A stretch of 64,000 bases of DNA, from the NCBI GenBank assembly GCA_003331885.1, contig QOPZ01000002.1, forward strand, positions 1 to 64,000, given 5' to 3'. Shown piece after piece: positions 53,283 through 64,000 of this stretch (position 1 is the first letter of the stretch; the number at the start of each line of letters is the position of its first letter). Both the position numbers and the translations under genes were made by a program. The notes beneath the pieces were generated by a model. That model saw only the letters and a list, made by a program, of their open reading frames with translations, searched no databases and was not told where the DNA came from. Source of the stretch: Cryomorphaceae bacterium. GTDB lineage: Bacteria > Bacteroidota > Bacteroidia > Flavobacteriales > Flavobacteriaceae.

Positions 53283-53981
53283 TTATCTTCTTCTTTGTTT
53301 ATTATTTTTCTTTTTCTTAACCATACTTAAACCAACAAGTGGAGAAAGTTCTCTTTTTCCATAAACTTCTCCTTTCATAATCCATACCTTCACTCCAAGT
53401 CTACCATAAGTTGTATGCGCTTCAACTAATGCATAGTCAATGTCAGCTCTAAATGTTGAAAGTGGAATTCTTCCCTCTTTATAAGATTCTGTTCTAGCCA
53501 TTTCGGCACCATTTAATCTTCCAGAAATCTGTACTTTTATTCCTTCAGCATTCATTCTCATTGTTGCAGCAATTGACATTTTAATAGCTCTTCTAAATGA
53601 AATTCTATTTTCAATTTGACGAGCAATAGATGATGCTACTAATTGAGCTTCAAGTTCTGGTCTTTTAATTTCAACGATATTTAGTTGAATATCTTTACCA
53701 GATAATTTTTTTAATTCTTCTTTTAATTTATCAACTTCCTGTCCCGCTTTTCCAATAATAATCCCAGGTCTAGCAGTCGTAATTGTTATAGTTACTAACT
53801 TTAATGTTCTTTCAATGATAACTCTTGAAACACTCGCTTTAGCAAGACGAGTGAAAATATATTTTCTTATTTTATCATCTTCTGCAATCATATTTCCAAA
53901 ACTCTTACCACCATACCAGTTAGATTCCCAACCTCTTATGATTCCTAGTCTATTTCCTATTGGATTAGTTTTTTGTCCCAT
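53283..53981 (-). CDS. rpsC: 30S ribosomal protein uS3
   Basis: [31 protein letters not shown] domain [18 protein letters not shown]. Confidence 0.98.
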   Translation of the reverse strand: MGQKTNPIGNRLGIIRGWESNWYGGKSFGNMIAEDDKIRKYIFTRLAKASVSRVIIERTLKLVTITITTARPGIIIGKAGQEVDKLKEELKKLSGKDIQLNIVEIKRPELEAQLVASSIARQIENRISFRRAIKMSIAATMRMNAEGIKVQISGRLNGAEMARTESYKEGRIPLSTFRADIDYALVEAHTTYGRLGVKVWIMKGEVYGKRELSPLVGLSMVKKKKNNKQRRR

Positions 53982-53983
53982 AA

Positions 53984-54391
53984 TTAATCTTGAGTTTGAT
54001 TTAAATTATCTAAAACTAAAGTAACATGATTGGATCTCTTTCTAATTCTATGAGCCCTTCCTTGAGGAGCAGGTCTTAATCTCTTTAACATTCCAGCACT
54101 ATCAACTTTTATTTCACTTATATACAAATTTTCTTTTTCAATATCTGAATCAGGATTCTTTTGTTGCCAATTATTGATGGCTGATAATAAAAGCTTCTCC
54201 AATCTTAGAGAAGGTTGTTTTTGACTAAATTTTAAAATAGATAAAGCTTTATCAACTTTCTTACCCCTTACCTGATCAGCAACTAATCGCATTTTTCTTG
54301 GAGAAGTAGGACAATTATTAAGCTTAGCAAAAACTCTGTTTTTATTAAGCTCTTTTAATTCTTCTGCTTTATTTCTTTTTCTTGAACCCAT
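53984..54391 (-). CDS. rplV: 50S ribosomal protein uL22
   Basis: [51 protein letters not shown]. Confidence 0.97.
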   Translation of the reverse strand: MGSRKRNKAEELKELNKNRVFAKLNNCPTSPRKMRLVADQVRGKKVDKALSILKFSQKQPSLRLEKLLLSAINNWQQKNPDSDIEKENLYISEIKVDSAGMLKRLRPAPQGRAHRIRKRSNHVTLVLDNLNQTQD

Positions 54392-54396
54392 ATTAT

Positions 54397-54663
54397 TTAT
54401 TTTCTTCCACCCCCATGTCCTCTAAAAGATCTCGTAGGTGAAAACTCACCTAATTTATGTCCAACCATGTTTTCAGTGATGTAAACAGGAACGAATTGTC
54501 TACCATTATACACTGCAATAGTCTGTCCTACAAAATCAGGAATAATCATAGAAGATCTAGACCATGTCTTAATAACACTTTTTTTGTTTGAATCAAGATT
54601 AGCTTGAACTTTTTTCAACAAACTTAGTTTTACGTATGGTCCTTTTTTAAGTGATCTTGGCAT
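54397..54663 (-). CDS. rpsS: 30S ribosomal protein uS19
   Basis: [70 protein letters not shown]. Confidence 0.98.
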   Translation of the reverse strand: MPRSLKKGPYVKLSLLKKVQANLDSNKKSVIKTWSRSSMIIPDFVGQTIAVYNGRQFVPVYITENMVGHKLGEFSPTRSFRGHGGGRK

Positions 54664-54665
54664 AA

Positions 54666-55487
54666 TTATTTTCTTTTTTCAATAATGAACTTATTACTAA
54701 ATTTTTTCTTATTTCTTGTTCGGTATCCTTTAGCAGGTATACCTTTTTTAGATCTTGGGTGACCTCCAGATGCTTTACCTTCACCACCCCCCATTGGATG
54801 ATCAACAGGATTCATAACTACGGCTCTTGTTCTAGGTCTTCTTCCTAGCCATCTTGATCTACCAGCTTTTCCAGAAACAACTAATTGATGGTCAGAATTA
54901 GAAACTAAACCGATCATTGCATAGCAATTAACAAGAATTAATCTAGTCTCACCTGATGGTAACTTGATAGTTGCAAACTTCCCATCTCTTGCCATTAATT
55001 GAGCAAATGAACCCGCACTTCTAGCAAGAACAGCACCTCTACCTGGTGTCATTTCAATACAACATATCGTAGTACCAAGAGGTATCGATGAAAGTGGCAT
55101 ACAATTACCTATTTGAGGAGAAACATTATCTCCTGAAACAACTTTTTGTCCAACTTTTAAACCTTTTGGAGCAACAATATATCTCTTCTCACCATCTTCA
55201 AACTTGATTAGTCCTATAAAAGCAGATCGATTTGGATCATATTCAATACTGAGTACCTCAGCATTTTCATCTTTTCTATCTCTTTTGAAATCAATAAGTC
55301 TATATTTTTTCTTATGACCACCACCTCTATACTTCATGGTCATTTTACCCTGACTATTTCGTCCTCCAGACCTTTTAGCTGGAACTAATAAAGATTTTTC
55401 AGGCTTATTAGTAGTAATAGCATCAAAACCATTCACGGTTCTTCCTCGTTGTCCTGGTGTTATCGGTTTTAATGATTTAATTGGCAT
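54666..55487 (-). CDS. rplB: 50S ribosomal protein uL2
   Basis: [61 protein letters not shown]. Confidence 0.98.
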   Translation of the reverse strand: MPIKSLKPITPGQRGRTVNGFDAITTNKPEKSLLVPAKRSGGRNSQGKMTMKYRGGGHKKKYRLIDFKRDRKDENAEVLSIEYDPNRSAFIGLIKFEDGEKRYIVAPKGLKVGQKVVSGDNVSPQIGNCMPLSSIPLGTTICCIEMTPGRGAVLARSAGSFAQLMARDGKFATIKLPSGETRLILVNCYAMIGLVSNSDHQLVVSGKAGRSRWLGRRPRTRAVVMNPVDHPMGGGEGKASGGHPRSKKGIPAKGYRTRNKKKFSNKFIIEKRK

Positions 55488-55496
55488 AATAAATAT

Positions 55497-55787
55497 TTAT
55501 AGATTACTGTAAAAATCAATTGTATCTCCTTCAGCAAGTTGAACTATAGCTTTCTTTATAATCTTTGACTTAGTATTCTGAATACCTTTCTTAGTGTATT
55601 TAGTACTTCTTTCAGGACCATATATTTGAGTCCTAACTTTTTCAACAGTTACACTATATTTTTCCTGAATAGCTTTTTTAATTTGAATTTTATTAACAAA
55701 CCTACTTACAACAAATGTGTAGCGATTTCTAAGTTCACTATCATTTGTAGCTTTTTCTGTAATAATTGGTTTTAAAATAATTTCCAT
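55497..55787 (-). CDS. rplW: 50S ribosomal protein uL23
   Basis: MEIILKPIITEKATNDSELRNRYTFVVSRFVNKIQIKKAIQEKYSVTVEKVRTQIY. Confidence 0.97.
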   Translation of the reverse strand: MEIILKPIITEKATNDSELRNRYTFVVSRFVNKIQIKKAIQEKYSVTVEKVRTQIYGPERSTKYTKKGIQNTKSKIIKKAIVQLAEGDTIDFYSNL

Positions 55788-55791
55788 TTTA

Positions 55792-56418
55792 CTATCCTAA
55801 ATTTGACTCAATTTTTTCAATTACATTTTCTTCAATAACTAAATGCTGAGCATTCATTATTTTGTAAGTTGAAATTTCTGAATCAGTAATCACCTCTGAT
55901 TTATTTAAATTTCGCGCGGACAAATATACATTTTTATTAAGTCCATTAGTTACGAATAAGGTTTTTTTAGTATCCAGTCCAATTGCAGATAAAACATCAA
56001 TAAAAGACTTAGTTTTTGGATTTTTAAAGTTTAAACTTTCAATAACAGATATAGACTTAGCTTTTAACTTGATTGATAATGCAGATTTTCTAGCTAATCT
56101 TTTTACATTTTTATTAAGTTTTATTCCATAATCTCTTGTTCTCGGTCCAAAAACAGTTCCTCCACCTCTAAATAATGGATTTTTGATGCTTCCTGCCCTT
56201 GCAGTACCAGTACCCTTTTGTTTCTTAATTTTTCTTGTACTACCCTTAATTTCACTTCTTTCTTTTGTTTTTGCATTACCCTGTCTTTGATTTGCAAGAA
56301 ACTGTTTTACATCAAGATACACAGCATGTTCATTTGGATCAATTCCAAAAATATTTTTTGAAAGCTCAATTTCTCTTCCAGTTGTTTTACCTTTTATGTT
56401 TAAAACGGGTACTTTCAT
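55792..56418 (-). CDS. rplD: 50S ribosomal protein uL4
   Basis: HAVYLDVKQFLANQRQGNAKTKERSEIKGSTRKIKKQKGTGTARAGSIKNPLFRGGGTVFGPRTRDY. Confidence 0.98.
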   Translation of the reverse strand: MKVPVLNIKGKTTGREIELSKNIFGIDPNEHAVYLDVKQFLANQRQGNAKTKERSEIKGSTRKIKKQKGTGTARAGSIKNPLFRGGGTVFGPRTRDYGIKLNKNVKRLARKSALSIKLKAKSISVIESLNFKNPKTKSFIDVLSAIGLDTKKTLFVTNGLNKNVYLSARNLNKSEVITDSEISTYKIMNAQHLVIEENVIEKIESNLG

Positions 56419-57035
56419 TACTTTCTTATTACAATAAATGAGTTTTTATGACCAGGGATTGCTCCTTTTAATACTAACAAGTTTTTTTCAGGAACAACTT
56501 TTAATACTTTTAAATTTTGAACAGTTACTTTAGAATTCCCAGTTTGACCAGCCATTCTCATTCCTTTGAATACTCTTGCTGGGTAAGATGCAGCACCAAT
56601 TGAACCAGGAGCTCTTAATCTGTTATGCTGACCGTGAGTAGCCTGACCAACTCCAGCAAATCCATGTCTTTTAACTACACCCTGAAAACCTTTTCCTTTT
56701 GAAATACCTGAAACATCAACATACTCACCTTCAACAAAGTGGTCTACATTAACTACATCACCAATGTTTAGCTCTTTCTCAAAATCTTTAAACTCAACAA
56801 GTTTTCTTTTTGGATCTGTTTTTGCTTTTTTAAAGTGTCCAGTTTCAGCCTTGTTAAATTTATTTTCTTTTTTATCAAGAAAACCTAACTGAACAGAGCT
56901 ATATCCATCTTTTTCTTCATTTTTAACCTGAGTTACAATACATGGGCCAGCCTGAATAATAGTGCAAGCTAAATTTTTACCCTCATTATCATAGAGGCTA
57001 GTCATTCCAATTTTTTTTCCAATTAGTCCAGACAT
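56418..57035 (-). CDS. rplC: 50S ribosomal protein uL3
   Basis: [71 protein letters not shown]. Confidence 0.98.
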   Translation of the reverse strand: MSGLIGKKIGMTSLYDNEGKNLACTIIQAGPCIVTQVKNEEKDGYSSVQLGFLDKKENKFNKAETGHFKKAKTDPKRKLVEFKDFEKELNIGDVVNVDHFVEGEYVDVSGISKGKGFQGVVKRHGFAGVGQATHGQHNRLRAPGSIGAASYPARVFKGMRMAGQTGNSKVTVQNLKVLKVVPEKNLLVLKGAIPGHKNSFIVIRK

Positions 57036-57046
57036 ATTATTATTCT

Positions 57047-57352
57047 TTATACTTTAATCTCAACTTCAACTCCACTAGGTAATTCCAATTTCATAAGAGC
57101 ATCAATTGTTTTAGATGATGAACTATATATATCCAGCAACCTTTTATATGAGGATAACTGAAATTGTTCACGAGCTTTTTTATTTACGTGAGGAGATTTT
57201 AATACTGTAAATATTTTCTTCTTGGTTGGAAGAGGAATTGGACCAGTAACAATTGCACCAGTTGTTTTGACAGTTTTTACAATCTTCTCAGCTGATTTAT
57301 CAACCAGGTTAAAGTCATATGATTTTAGCTTTATTCTAATTTTCTGACTCAT
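57047..57352 (-). CDS. rpsJ: 30S ribosomal protein uS10
   Basis: [62 protein letters not shown]. Confidence 0.98.
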   Translation of the reverse strand: MSQKIRIKLKSYDFNLVDKSAEKIVKTVKTTGAIVTGPIPLPTKKKIFTVLKSPHVNKKAREQFQLSSYKRLLDIYSSSSKTIDALMKLELPSGVEVEIKV

Positions 57353-57354
57353 AA

Positions 57355-59484
57355 TTATTCTTGATTAACTCCTTTAATTGATGCTATTACTTCATCTGAA
57401 ATGTTTCTTGGTGTTTCAGCATAGTGCGAAAACTCCATTGTAGATGTAGCTCTTCCTGAACTCAGAGTTCTCAGAGCTGTTACATATCCAAACATTTCTG
57501 ATAATGGAACCATAGCTTTCACTACTTTAGATCCAGCTCTATCATCCATGTTATTAACTTGACCTCTTCTTCTATTCAAATCCCCAACAATATCACCCAT
57601 ATTTTCTTCAGGAGTTAGAGCTTCTAGTTTCATCATTGGCTCCATAATAACTGATTTAGCTAATCTTGCAGCTTCTTTGAAACCTAACTTAGCAGCTAAT
57701 TCAAATGAAAGAGAATCTGAATCAACAGGGTGGAATGATCCATCTGTTAATGTTACTTTAAGAGAATCAATTTCAAATCCAGCAAGGGGTCCGTTTTTCA
57801 TAGCATCTTTAAATCCTTTTTCAACCGATGGAATATATTCTTTTGGAATATTACCACCTTTGATCTTATTAATAAATTCTAATCCCTCTTTCTCTTCTTC
57901 ACCAGGCTCCATAGTAAATACTATATCAGCAAATTTACCTCTACCACCTGTTTGTTTTTTGTAAACCTCTCTGTGTTGAGCTGAAGCGGTAATTGCTTCT
58001 TTATATTCCACCTGTGGTTTACCTTGATTAACCTCGACTTTAAATTCTCTTCTTAATCTGTCAACAAGGATGTCTAAGTGCAATTCACCCATTCCAGAAA
58101 TAATTGTTTGACCAGATGCTTCATCAGTTCTGACTTGGAATGTTGGATCTTCCTCTGCTAATTTTGATAATGCAATACCTAACTTATCTACATCAGCCTT
58201 AGTTTTAGGTTCAACGGCGATACCAATAACAGGATCTGGAAAAATCATACTTTCCAGAATAATTGGATGTTTTTCTGAACTTAGAGTATCTCCTGTTTTA
58301 ATATCCTTAAAGCCTACCGCAGCACCAATATCACCAGCTTCAATAAAATCAATAGCATTTTGTTTGTCAGCATGCATTTGATATATTCTAGAAATTCTTT
58401 CTTTTGATTCAGATCTATTATTAAAGACATATGACCCGGCATCAAGTCTTCCAGAGTATACTCTAAAAAATGCTAGTCTACCCACATATGGATCAGTTGC
58501 TATTTTAAAAGCTAAAGCAGAAAAAGGTTCTGAAACAGATGGCTTTCTTAAAATTTCACTATCATTATCTGGGTCAGTACCAACAATAGCTTCTTTATCA
58601 ATAGGAGATGGTAAATATCTACAAACACAATCTAAAAGAAATTGTACTCCTTTATTTTTAAATGCAGATCCACAAACCATTGGAATAATGCTCATATCCT
58701 GAGCTGCCTTTCTTAATGCTTCATGAATTTCATCTTCTGATATCGATTCAGGATCTTCAAAGAATTTTTCTAATAAATTATCGTCATATTCAGCAACAGC
58801 TTCTATTAGATTTGCCCTATATTTTTCAACTTCATCCTTCATATCTTCAGGTATATCAACAACATCGAAAGTTGATCCTTTATTTTCCTCATGCCAAACA
58901 ATTCCACGATTCTTAACTAGGTCTATAATACCTTTAAAATCTTCTTCATTTCCAATTGGTAGAACAATAGGAACTGCATTAGATTTTAACATAGTTTTTA
59001 TTTGGTTGCAAACTTTAAGGAAGTCTGAACCTTGTCTGTCCATTTTATTTACAAAGCCCATTCTTGGAACTTTATAATTATCTGCAAGTCTCCAGTTTGT
59101 TTCAGATTGTGGTTCTACACCATCAACAGCACTAAATAAAAAGACTAGACCATCTAAAACTCTCAAAGATCTATTAACTTCAACAGTAAAGTCGACGTGG
59201 CCTGGTGTATCAATTATATTAAAATGATAAGGCTTAGATCCTTCAACTTTTTTACCTTGATCTGTAGGAAAATTCCATGTACATGTTGTAGCAGCTGAAG
59301 TAATTGTAATTCCTCTTTCTTGTTCTTGCTCCATCCAATCCATGGTAGCAGCTCCATCATGAACTTCACCAATTTTATGACTCACACCTGTATAATATAG
59401 AATTCTTTCTGTAGTGGTAGTTTTACCAGCATCAATGTGCGCAGCAATTCCAATATTTCTAGTATATTTTAAATCTCTTGCCAT
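57355..59484 (-). CDS. fusA: Elongation factor G
   Basis: [74 protein letters not shown]. Confidence 0.98.
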   Translation of the reverse strand: MARDLKYTRNIGIAAHIDAGKTTTTERILYYTGVSHKIGEVHDGAATMDWMEQEQERGITITSAATTCTWNFPTDQGKKVEGSKPYHFNIIDTPGHVDFTVEVNRSLRVLDGLVFLFSAVDGVEPQSETNWRLADNYKVPRMGFVNKMDRQGSDFLKVCNQIKTMLKSNAVPIVLPIGNEEDFKGIIDLVKNRGIVWHEENKGSTFDVVDIPEDMKDEVEKYRANLIEAVAEYDDNLLEKFFEDPESISEDEIHEALRKAAQDMSIIPMVCGSAFKNKGVQFLLDCVCRYLPSPIDKEAIVGTDPDNDSEILRKPSVSEPFSALAFKIATDPYVGRLAFFRVYSGRLDAGSYVFNNRSESKERISRIYQMHADKQNAIDFIEAGDIGAAVGFKDIKTGDTLSSEKHPIILESMIFPDPVIGIAVEPKTKADVDKLGIALSKLAEEDPTFQVRTDEASGQTIISGMGELHLDILVDRLRREFKVEVNQGKPQVEYKEAITASAQHREVYKKQTGGRGKFADIVFTMEPGEEEKEGLEFINKIKGGNIPKEYIPSVEKGFKDAMKNGPLAGFEIDSLKVTLTDGSFHPVDSDSLSFELAAKLGFKEAARLAKSVIMEPMMKLEALTPEENMGDIVGDLNRRRGQVNNMDDRAGSKVVKAMVPLSEMFGYVTALRTLSSGRATSTMEFSHYAETPRNISDEVIASIKGVNQE

Positions 59485-59488
59485 TGTT

Positions 59489-59965
59489 TTAGAATCTAAA
59501 GTGTGAAAATGCTTTATTTGCCTCAGCCATTTTGTGAGTATCTGTTCTCTTTTTTACCGCAGCACCTTCTTCTTTTTGAGCAGCAAGAATTTCAGAAGCT
59601 AATTTTTGTGCCATAGATTTTTCATTTCTTTTTCTTGCAAAACTTATTAGCCATTTCATACCAAGAGAGATTTTTCTGTCAGCTCTTATTTGCATTGGAA
59701 TTTGAAATGTAGCTCCACCAACTCTTCTACTTCTAACTTCAACTTGGGGCATTACGTTAGACAAACCTTCTTTCCAAATTTCAAGTGATGATTTTTCAGA
59801 ATCTTGCTTTTTACCCTCAACTATATCAAGAGCATCATAAAATATTTTAAGGGAAATAGATTTTTTTCCGTCTAACATTAACATGTTGACAAATCTGGTT
59901 ACTAGTTTATCGTTAAATTTCGGATCTGGAAGTAGAGGACGTTTTTTTGCTTTTCTTTTTCTCAT
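59489..59965 (-). CDS. rpsG: 30S ribosomal protein uS7
   Basis: [59 protein letters not shown]. Confidence 0.98.
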   Translation of the reverse strand: MRKRKAKKRPLLPDPKFNDKLVTRFVNMLMLDGKKSISLKIFYDALDIVEGKKQDSEKSSLEIWKEGLSNVMPQVEVRSRRVGGATFQIPMQIRADRKISLGMKWLISFARKRNEKSMAQKLASEILAAQKEEGAAVKKRTDTHKMAEANKAFSHFRF

Positions 59966-60001
59966 TTTATTTTAATTGAGCGGTTCATTAAAAATTGAAC
60001 A

Positions 60002-60382
60002 TCACTTTTTAGCCTTTGCTTTTTTTGCACCATACTTTGATCTTCTCTGTAATCTTCCTTCAACCCCAGCAGTATCAAGTGCTCCTCTTACAATGTGATA
60101 ACGCACACCTGGTAAATCTTTTACACGTCCACCTCTAACCAAAACTATTGAGTGTTCTTGTAAATTGTGACCTTCACCTGGTATGTATGCATTAACTTCA
60201 ATACCATTAGTTAGCCTAACTCTGGCTACTTTTCTCATGGCTGAGTTTGGTTTTTTAGGAGTAGTTGTATAAACCCTAGTACAGACGCCTCTTTTCTGAG
60301 GACAACCTACTAAAGAAGCAGACTTACTTTTCTTAACAATTTTTTTTCTTCCTTTTCTAACTAATTGTGATATAGTTGGCAT
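60002..60382 (-). CDS. rpsL: 30S ribosomal protein uS12
   Basis: [60 protein letters not shown]. Confidence 0.98.
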   Translation of the reverse strand: MPTISQLVRKGRKKIVKKSKSASLVGCPQKRGVCTRVYTTTPKKPNSAMRKVARVRLTNGIEVNAYIPGEGHNLQEHSIVLVRGGRVKDLPGVRYHIVRGALDTAGVEGRLQRRSKYGAKKAKAKK

Positions 60383-60412
60383 ATTCTTATATTTTCCCTC
60401 TTAAAAGGGCTG

Positions 60413-60443
60413 CAAATGTATAATAATTTTACAACTATTCAAA
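60413..60443 (-). promoter_or_regulatory. rpsL (str/S10 superoperon) promoter: TTTG-N19-TACATTTG
   Basis: Minus strand TTTG (60440-60443), 19-bp spacer, TACATTTG (60413-60420); consensus Bacteroidota housekeeping promoter. Confidence 0.7.
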
Positions 60444-60600
60444 CCAATGGAAAAAAAAAACCAATAAATATTAATTGATGTTTTAAAATGTATATATATA
60501 TAATGTATAATATCAATATTTTTGTTTTTATGGAATTATCAATAAAGAATACCTAAAATTATGGATAATTTAAAAAAACATTGCTTTTTTTGTACCTCTG

Positions 60601-60657
60601 AAAAAATGCATTTTTTGTTTTTTTTCTTGATTTATTAACAATTTATTAACATATTTG
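60601..60657 (+). promoter_or_regulatory. SusC promoter region: 16-bp palindrome plus TTG-N20-CATATTTG with tandem TTTATTAACA
   Basis: AAAAAATGCATTTTTT (60601-60616); TTG 60627-60629; TTTATTAACA at 60631-60640 and 60642-60651; CATATTTG 60650-60657. Confidence 0.55.
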
Positions 60658-60680
60658 CACGTTACAAATAAATAAATATT

Positions 60681-63600
60681 ATGAAAAAACTATTTTTTAA
60701 AGCATTGTTTATGTCGTTTTTAATGGCATTTCAATTAAGCTTTGCTCAAAAAACAGTTTCTGGTACGGTTACAGATGATAACTCGGTTCCACTTCCTGGA
60801 GCTACCGTTATTGTTGAAGGTACTTCAAATGGTGTTACAACTGACTTTGATGGAAATTATTCTATCTCAGCCTCTGAGGGTGATGTCTTAGTTGTTAGCT
60901 TCGTTGGGTACGCTACTGCATCCTCAACTGTTGGAGCATCAGCAACTTTAAACTTTAGCCTTTCACCATCAAGTGCTCTTGAAGAGGTTGTAGTTACAGC
61001 CCTTGGTATTTCCAGAGATAAAAAATCTCTTGGATTTGCTCAGCAAACTGTTTCTGGTGATGTAATTGCTGAAAGTAAACAAGTTGACCTTAATGTCGCT
61101 TTGACAGGTAAGGTTGCCGGTGTTCAAATGATTGGCGGATCAAGTTCAACATTTGATAACGGTTTCTTAAGATTAAGAGGTGAATCTGACGTTTTATATG
61201 TAGTAGATGGTGTAAAAGTTTATGCTATGTCTGACATTAACGTTGATAACATTGCTAACATATCGGTACTTAAAGGTGCTGCTGCGACTGCTCTTTATGG
61301 TGCAGATGCAAAAAGTGGTGTAATCGTTATTTCATCTAAAAAAGCTAAAGCTGGTGAAAATAATTTCACTGTTAATCATTCAACATCTATTAGTTCAGTT
61401 TCGTTACTTCCTAAGTATCAGAATGAATATGGTGGTGGATATTATCAAGATTGGGATTTATTTACTTACAATCCAGCTACAGACCCAGCTTCATGGGCTG
61501 CGTTTAATGGACATAAAATACCTTATTATGGTGCTGATGAATCATGGGGTCCTCCAATGGATGGAACTATGGTTAGACACTGGGATAGTTGGATACCTAA
61601 TCATCCTGAATTCGGTTCACTAAGAGCTTGGAATGCTAATCCTGATAACGTAAAAGATTTCTTTAATAATGGTGTTGAAAACAGTACTACATTAGCTTTT
61701 AATAGTGGTTCTGATACGGCTACTGTTAGAGGATCAATGAGATTAATTGACGAACAATTACCATTCCCTAACACAGATAGGAACCAAATTGATGTTAACA
61801 TTACTGGTGATGTAAAAATTGCAGATCGTTTAACTGCATTCACATCTTTAAATTATCAGTATAGAAAAACAAAAAATTTCCCTGTTAATGGTTATAATGG
61901 TTTAGGTGCAAACTTTAGCCAATGGTGGCAACGTCAGTTGGATATGAACAGATTACAAGAAAATTATTTTTTCGAAGGTAATTATTATACTTGGAATAGA
62001 AGTTCTGCTAGAAATGCTACTCCTAGGTTTTGGGATGCTCCACAATTTGATTTCTATGGTGATGAAAACAACCAAAGAAAAAATACATTATTTGGAAATT
62101 TCGGACTTAATTTCGAATTAAATGATAATATAACTGCATCTGTTGAAGCTAGAAGAAGATTTAACTCATATGAATATAATGGAAGAACTGGCTGGGGTGG
62201 TATTGATCAAGCTTCTTACAATGAATCGACATCAAGATATGTTCAAAACGAGCTGGCTGCAACTTTACAATATGATGAAAGATTCGATGATTTCGATGTT
62301 TCAGCTATATTGGGTTATCAAGCTACTCAAAACAGAAATCAATCAATTGCTGCAAGTACTGTAGGTGGATTATCTATCCCTGATTTTTACAGCATCGCAA
62401 CATCGGTTGATAGACCTAATTATTCTTCAACTTTATCAAAATCTAAAGTATTATCTACTTATGCCAGTGTATCTGTTGGATACAACAGTATTGCATATTT
62501 AGATGCTTCTTACAGATATGACTGGGGTTCAACTGCTAATCCTGATAAAAACAGAATTGAAACATGGGGTCTTTCAGGTAGTTTAATTCTTAGTGAATTA
62601 ATTGATAGTGCTGACATAACTTTTGCTAAGTTAAGAGCTGGTTATTCTCAAGCTCCTGTATTCCCAGGTGTTTATGCTACGACTCAGGTTTATGGCGTAG
62701 GTACTGCTTATGGTACTAACCCAAGATTCTCTGTTCCAAATACTCAGTCAAACCCTAATTTATTAGGTGGAACAAGAAGTGAGTTTGAGGTTGGTGCTGA
62801 ATTTAGTTTCCTTGATAACAAAATCGGTATTGACGTAACATATTTTGACAGAAAAGATAAAGATCAACCAATTTCTATTCCTGTAACTGGTTCTACTGGT
62901 TATACAGGATTAGCAATTAACTCTGGTGAATCTTCAGCTGAAGGTTTTGAGGTTACTTTAAACCTTAACCCTGTTTCAACTGCTGATTTCAACTGGGATT
63001 TTTCATTTAACTTTGCTACTTTAAATAAATATACAGATAAGCTTGCTGACGGAATTGATGTAAGAGTTCTTGATAGCTGGGCTTCTTGGTATAGTTTACA
63101 ATTACAAGAAAGAGTTGGTGAAGAATGGGGTATGTGGGTAGGTAGAAAGAAAGCTAGAGATGCCAATGGTACTCAAATCTTGACTTCTACTGGTAGAGCA
63201 ACCTATGATACTCAGCAAATTCTAGGTAATTTATTACCAGACTTTACAGGTGGTTTTAGTACTGCGTTTAGCTATAAGAATTGGGATTTAGGTCTTGGAT
63301 TTGATTTCCAAAAAGGTGGTACTTTCTATTCAACAACAAACATGTTTACATACTACTCTGGTATCCACGAGGATACTGTAGGGCTTAATGCTAAAGGAAA
63401 TCCTATGAGAGATCCTGTTTCAGCTGGTGGTGGAGTAAATGTTGTTGGTGTAACTGCTAGTGGTGAACCTGTTGATACATATTTATCAGCGAGTTACTAT
63501 CATTACCAGCATTTCTTCGGAAATCACGAGAACTGGTTATATGATGCTTCTTATGTTAAGCTAAGAACTGCGAGATTAGGGTATAACTTCCCTAAAGATA

Positions 63601-63806
63601 TGATTGATGGTACGCCATTTGAAAATATAAATCTTGCGTTGGTTGGTAATAACTTATTGTTATTGTATTCTAATATTCCTCATGGTGGACTTGATCCAAG
63701 TGAGATCGAAGGATCTGGATCAATTGCTACTGGATATAGAAATGTTGAAGGTGGTCAGTTGCCTCCATCTAGAACGATAGGTCTTAACTTAAGTCTAACA
63801 TTTTAA
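60681..63806 (+). CDS. SusC/RagA-family TonB-linked outer membrane protein
   Basis: Signal peptide, CarboxypepD_reg-like domain (KTVSGTVTDDNSVPLPGATVIVEGTSNGVTTDFDGNYSI), EEVVVTALGISRDKKSLGFA, plug and barrel ending ...IGLNLSLTF. Confidence 0.97.
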   Translation: MKKLFFKALFMSFLMAFQLSFAQKTVSGTVTDDNSVPLPGATVIVEGTSNGVTTDFDGNYSISASEGDVLVVSFVGYATASSTVGASATLNFSLSPSSALEEVVVTALGISRDKKSLGFAQQTVSGDVIAESKQVDLNVALTGKVAGVQMIGGSSSTFDNGFLRLRGESDVLYVVDGVKVYAMSDINVDNIANISVLKGAAATALYGADAKSGVIVISSKKAKAGENNFTVNHSTSISSVSLLPKYQNEYGGGYYQDWDLFTYNPATDPASWAAFNGHKIPYYGADESWGPPMDGTMVRHWDSWIPNHPEFGSLRAWNANPDNVKDFFNNGVENSTTLAFNSGSDTATVRGSMRLIDEQLPFPNTDRNQIDVNITGDVKIADRLTAFTSLNYQYRKTKNFPVNGYNGLGANFSQWWQRQLDMNRLQENYFFEGNYYTWNRSSARNATPRFWDAPQFDFYGDENNQRKNTLFGNFGLNFELNDNITASVEARRRFNSYEYNGRTGWGGIDQASYNESTSRYVQNELAATLQYDERFDDFDVSAILGYQATQNRNQSIAASTVGGLSIPDFYSIATSVDRPNYSSTLSKSKVLSTYASVSVGYNSIAYLDASYRYDWGSTANPDKNRIETWGLSGSLILSELIDSADITFAKLRAGYSQAPVFPGVYATTQVYGVGTAYGTNPRFSVPNTQSNPNLLGGTRSEFEVGAEFSFLDNKIGIDVTYFDRKDKDQPISIPVTGSTGYTGLAINSGESSAEGFEVTLNLNPVSTADFNWDFSFNFATLNKYTDKLADGIDVRVLDSWASWYSLQLQERVGEEWGMWVGRKKARDANGTQILTSTGRATYDTQQILGNLLPDFTGGFSTAFSYKNWDLGLGFDFQKGGTFYSTTNMFTYYSGIHEDTVGLNAKGNPMRDPVSAGGGVNVVGVTASGEPVDTYLSASYYHYQHFFGNHENWLYDASYVKLRTARLGYNFPKDMIDGTPFENINLALVGNNLLLLYSNIPHGGLDPSEIEGSGSIATGYRNVEGGQLPPSRTIGLNLSLTF

Positions 63807-63823
63807 TATATAAATTTTATAAA

Positions 63824-64000
63824 ATGAAAAATTTAATAAATAAAATTGGAGTTTTAACGTTAGTTTTCTCTTTCCTAATAGTTTCATGTGAAACTGTAGA
63901 TTTTGGTGATGAGAATGTTAACCCAAACTCTCCAACTTCTAAAAAAACGGATGCACTTCTAACAAATGCTATGACATGGATGCCTAACATTGTTAGTCCT
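63824..64000 (+). CDS. SusD/RagB-family lipoprotein, N-terminal fragment (truncated by window edge)
   Basis: Manual translation MKNLINKIGVLTLVFSFLIVSCETVDFGDENVNPNSPTSKKTDALLTNAMTWMPNIVSP; lipobox and position directly after SusC. Confidence 0.85.
   Translation, partial: MKNLINKIGVLTLVFSFLIVSCETVDFGDENVNPNSPTSKKTDALLTNAMTWMPNIVSP

Noticed and set aside
57677-57964. 95-aa ORF antisense to fusA
   Set aside because: Shadow ORF of EF-G; codon structure explained by the fusA frame.
60396-60409. CCCTCTTAAAAGGG in the rpsL leader as an attenuator hairpin
   Set aside because: Only a 4-bp stem; too weak to support as a structured regulator.
60474-60540. AT-rich tatatatata stretch upstream of SusC as a replication or mobile-element signal
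   Set aside because: Simple AT-rich intergenic DNA; no iterons, DnaA boxes or terminal repeats seen.
1-64000. tRNA, rRNA, transposase, integrase or phage genes
   Set aside because: None recognised; intergenic gaps are short and contain no cloverleaf-like sequence I could identify by eye. A tRNAscan/Infernal run would be decisive.

Overview
The window is a low-GC, gene-dense chromosomal segment from a marine-type member of Bacteroidota (Flavobacteriia). The assignment rests on a proteorhodopsin/Blh pair, TAnnTTTG promoter boxes, SusC/SusD genes, DUF4199 and DUF6580 proteins, and the layout of the ribosomal superoperon. The content is mostly housekeeping: priA (partial), rdgB, purB, rmuC, carB, rpmH, mtaB, rpmE2, a glycosyltransferase/phosphohexomutase/ABC-exporter run, purL, a MarR-fadN-fadA-fadE-type beta-oxidation operon, an M28 peptidase, a cysteine synthase, a LolE-like permease, a DUF1343/NamZ protein, queE, folD, ffh, divergent blh and proteorhodopsin, argS, gltA, eno, carA, the full rplQ-rpoA...rpsL ribosomal block, and a SusC plus partial SusD at the right edge. 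I found no CRISPR array, transposase, integrase, rRNA or tRNA, and no clear undescribed multi-gene system. The items most worth a second look are: (i) near-identical 18-bp EEAPAV repeat tails on two ribosomal proteins, bL17 and bL31B, 30 kb apart; (ii) the proteorhodopsin/blh intergenic region with a repeated TTATGTG motif; (iii) a 28-bp inverted repeat in front of the MarR-fad operon; (iv) a recurring TAATTATG stop-start junction in the ribosomal operon; (v) convergent genes that share or abut stop codons; (vi) a palindrome and helical-phase repeat in the SusC promoter. Two small ribosomal genes missing from the ORF track (rpmH, rpmJ) were read directly from the sequence.
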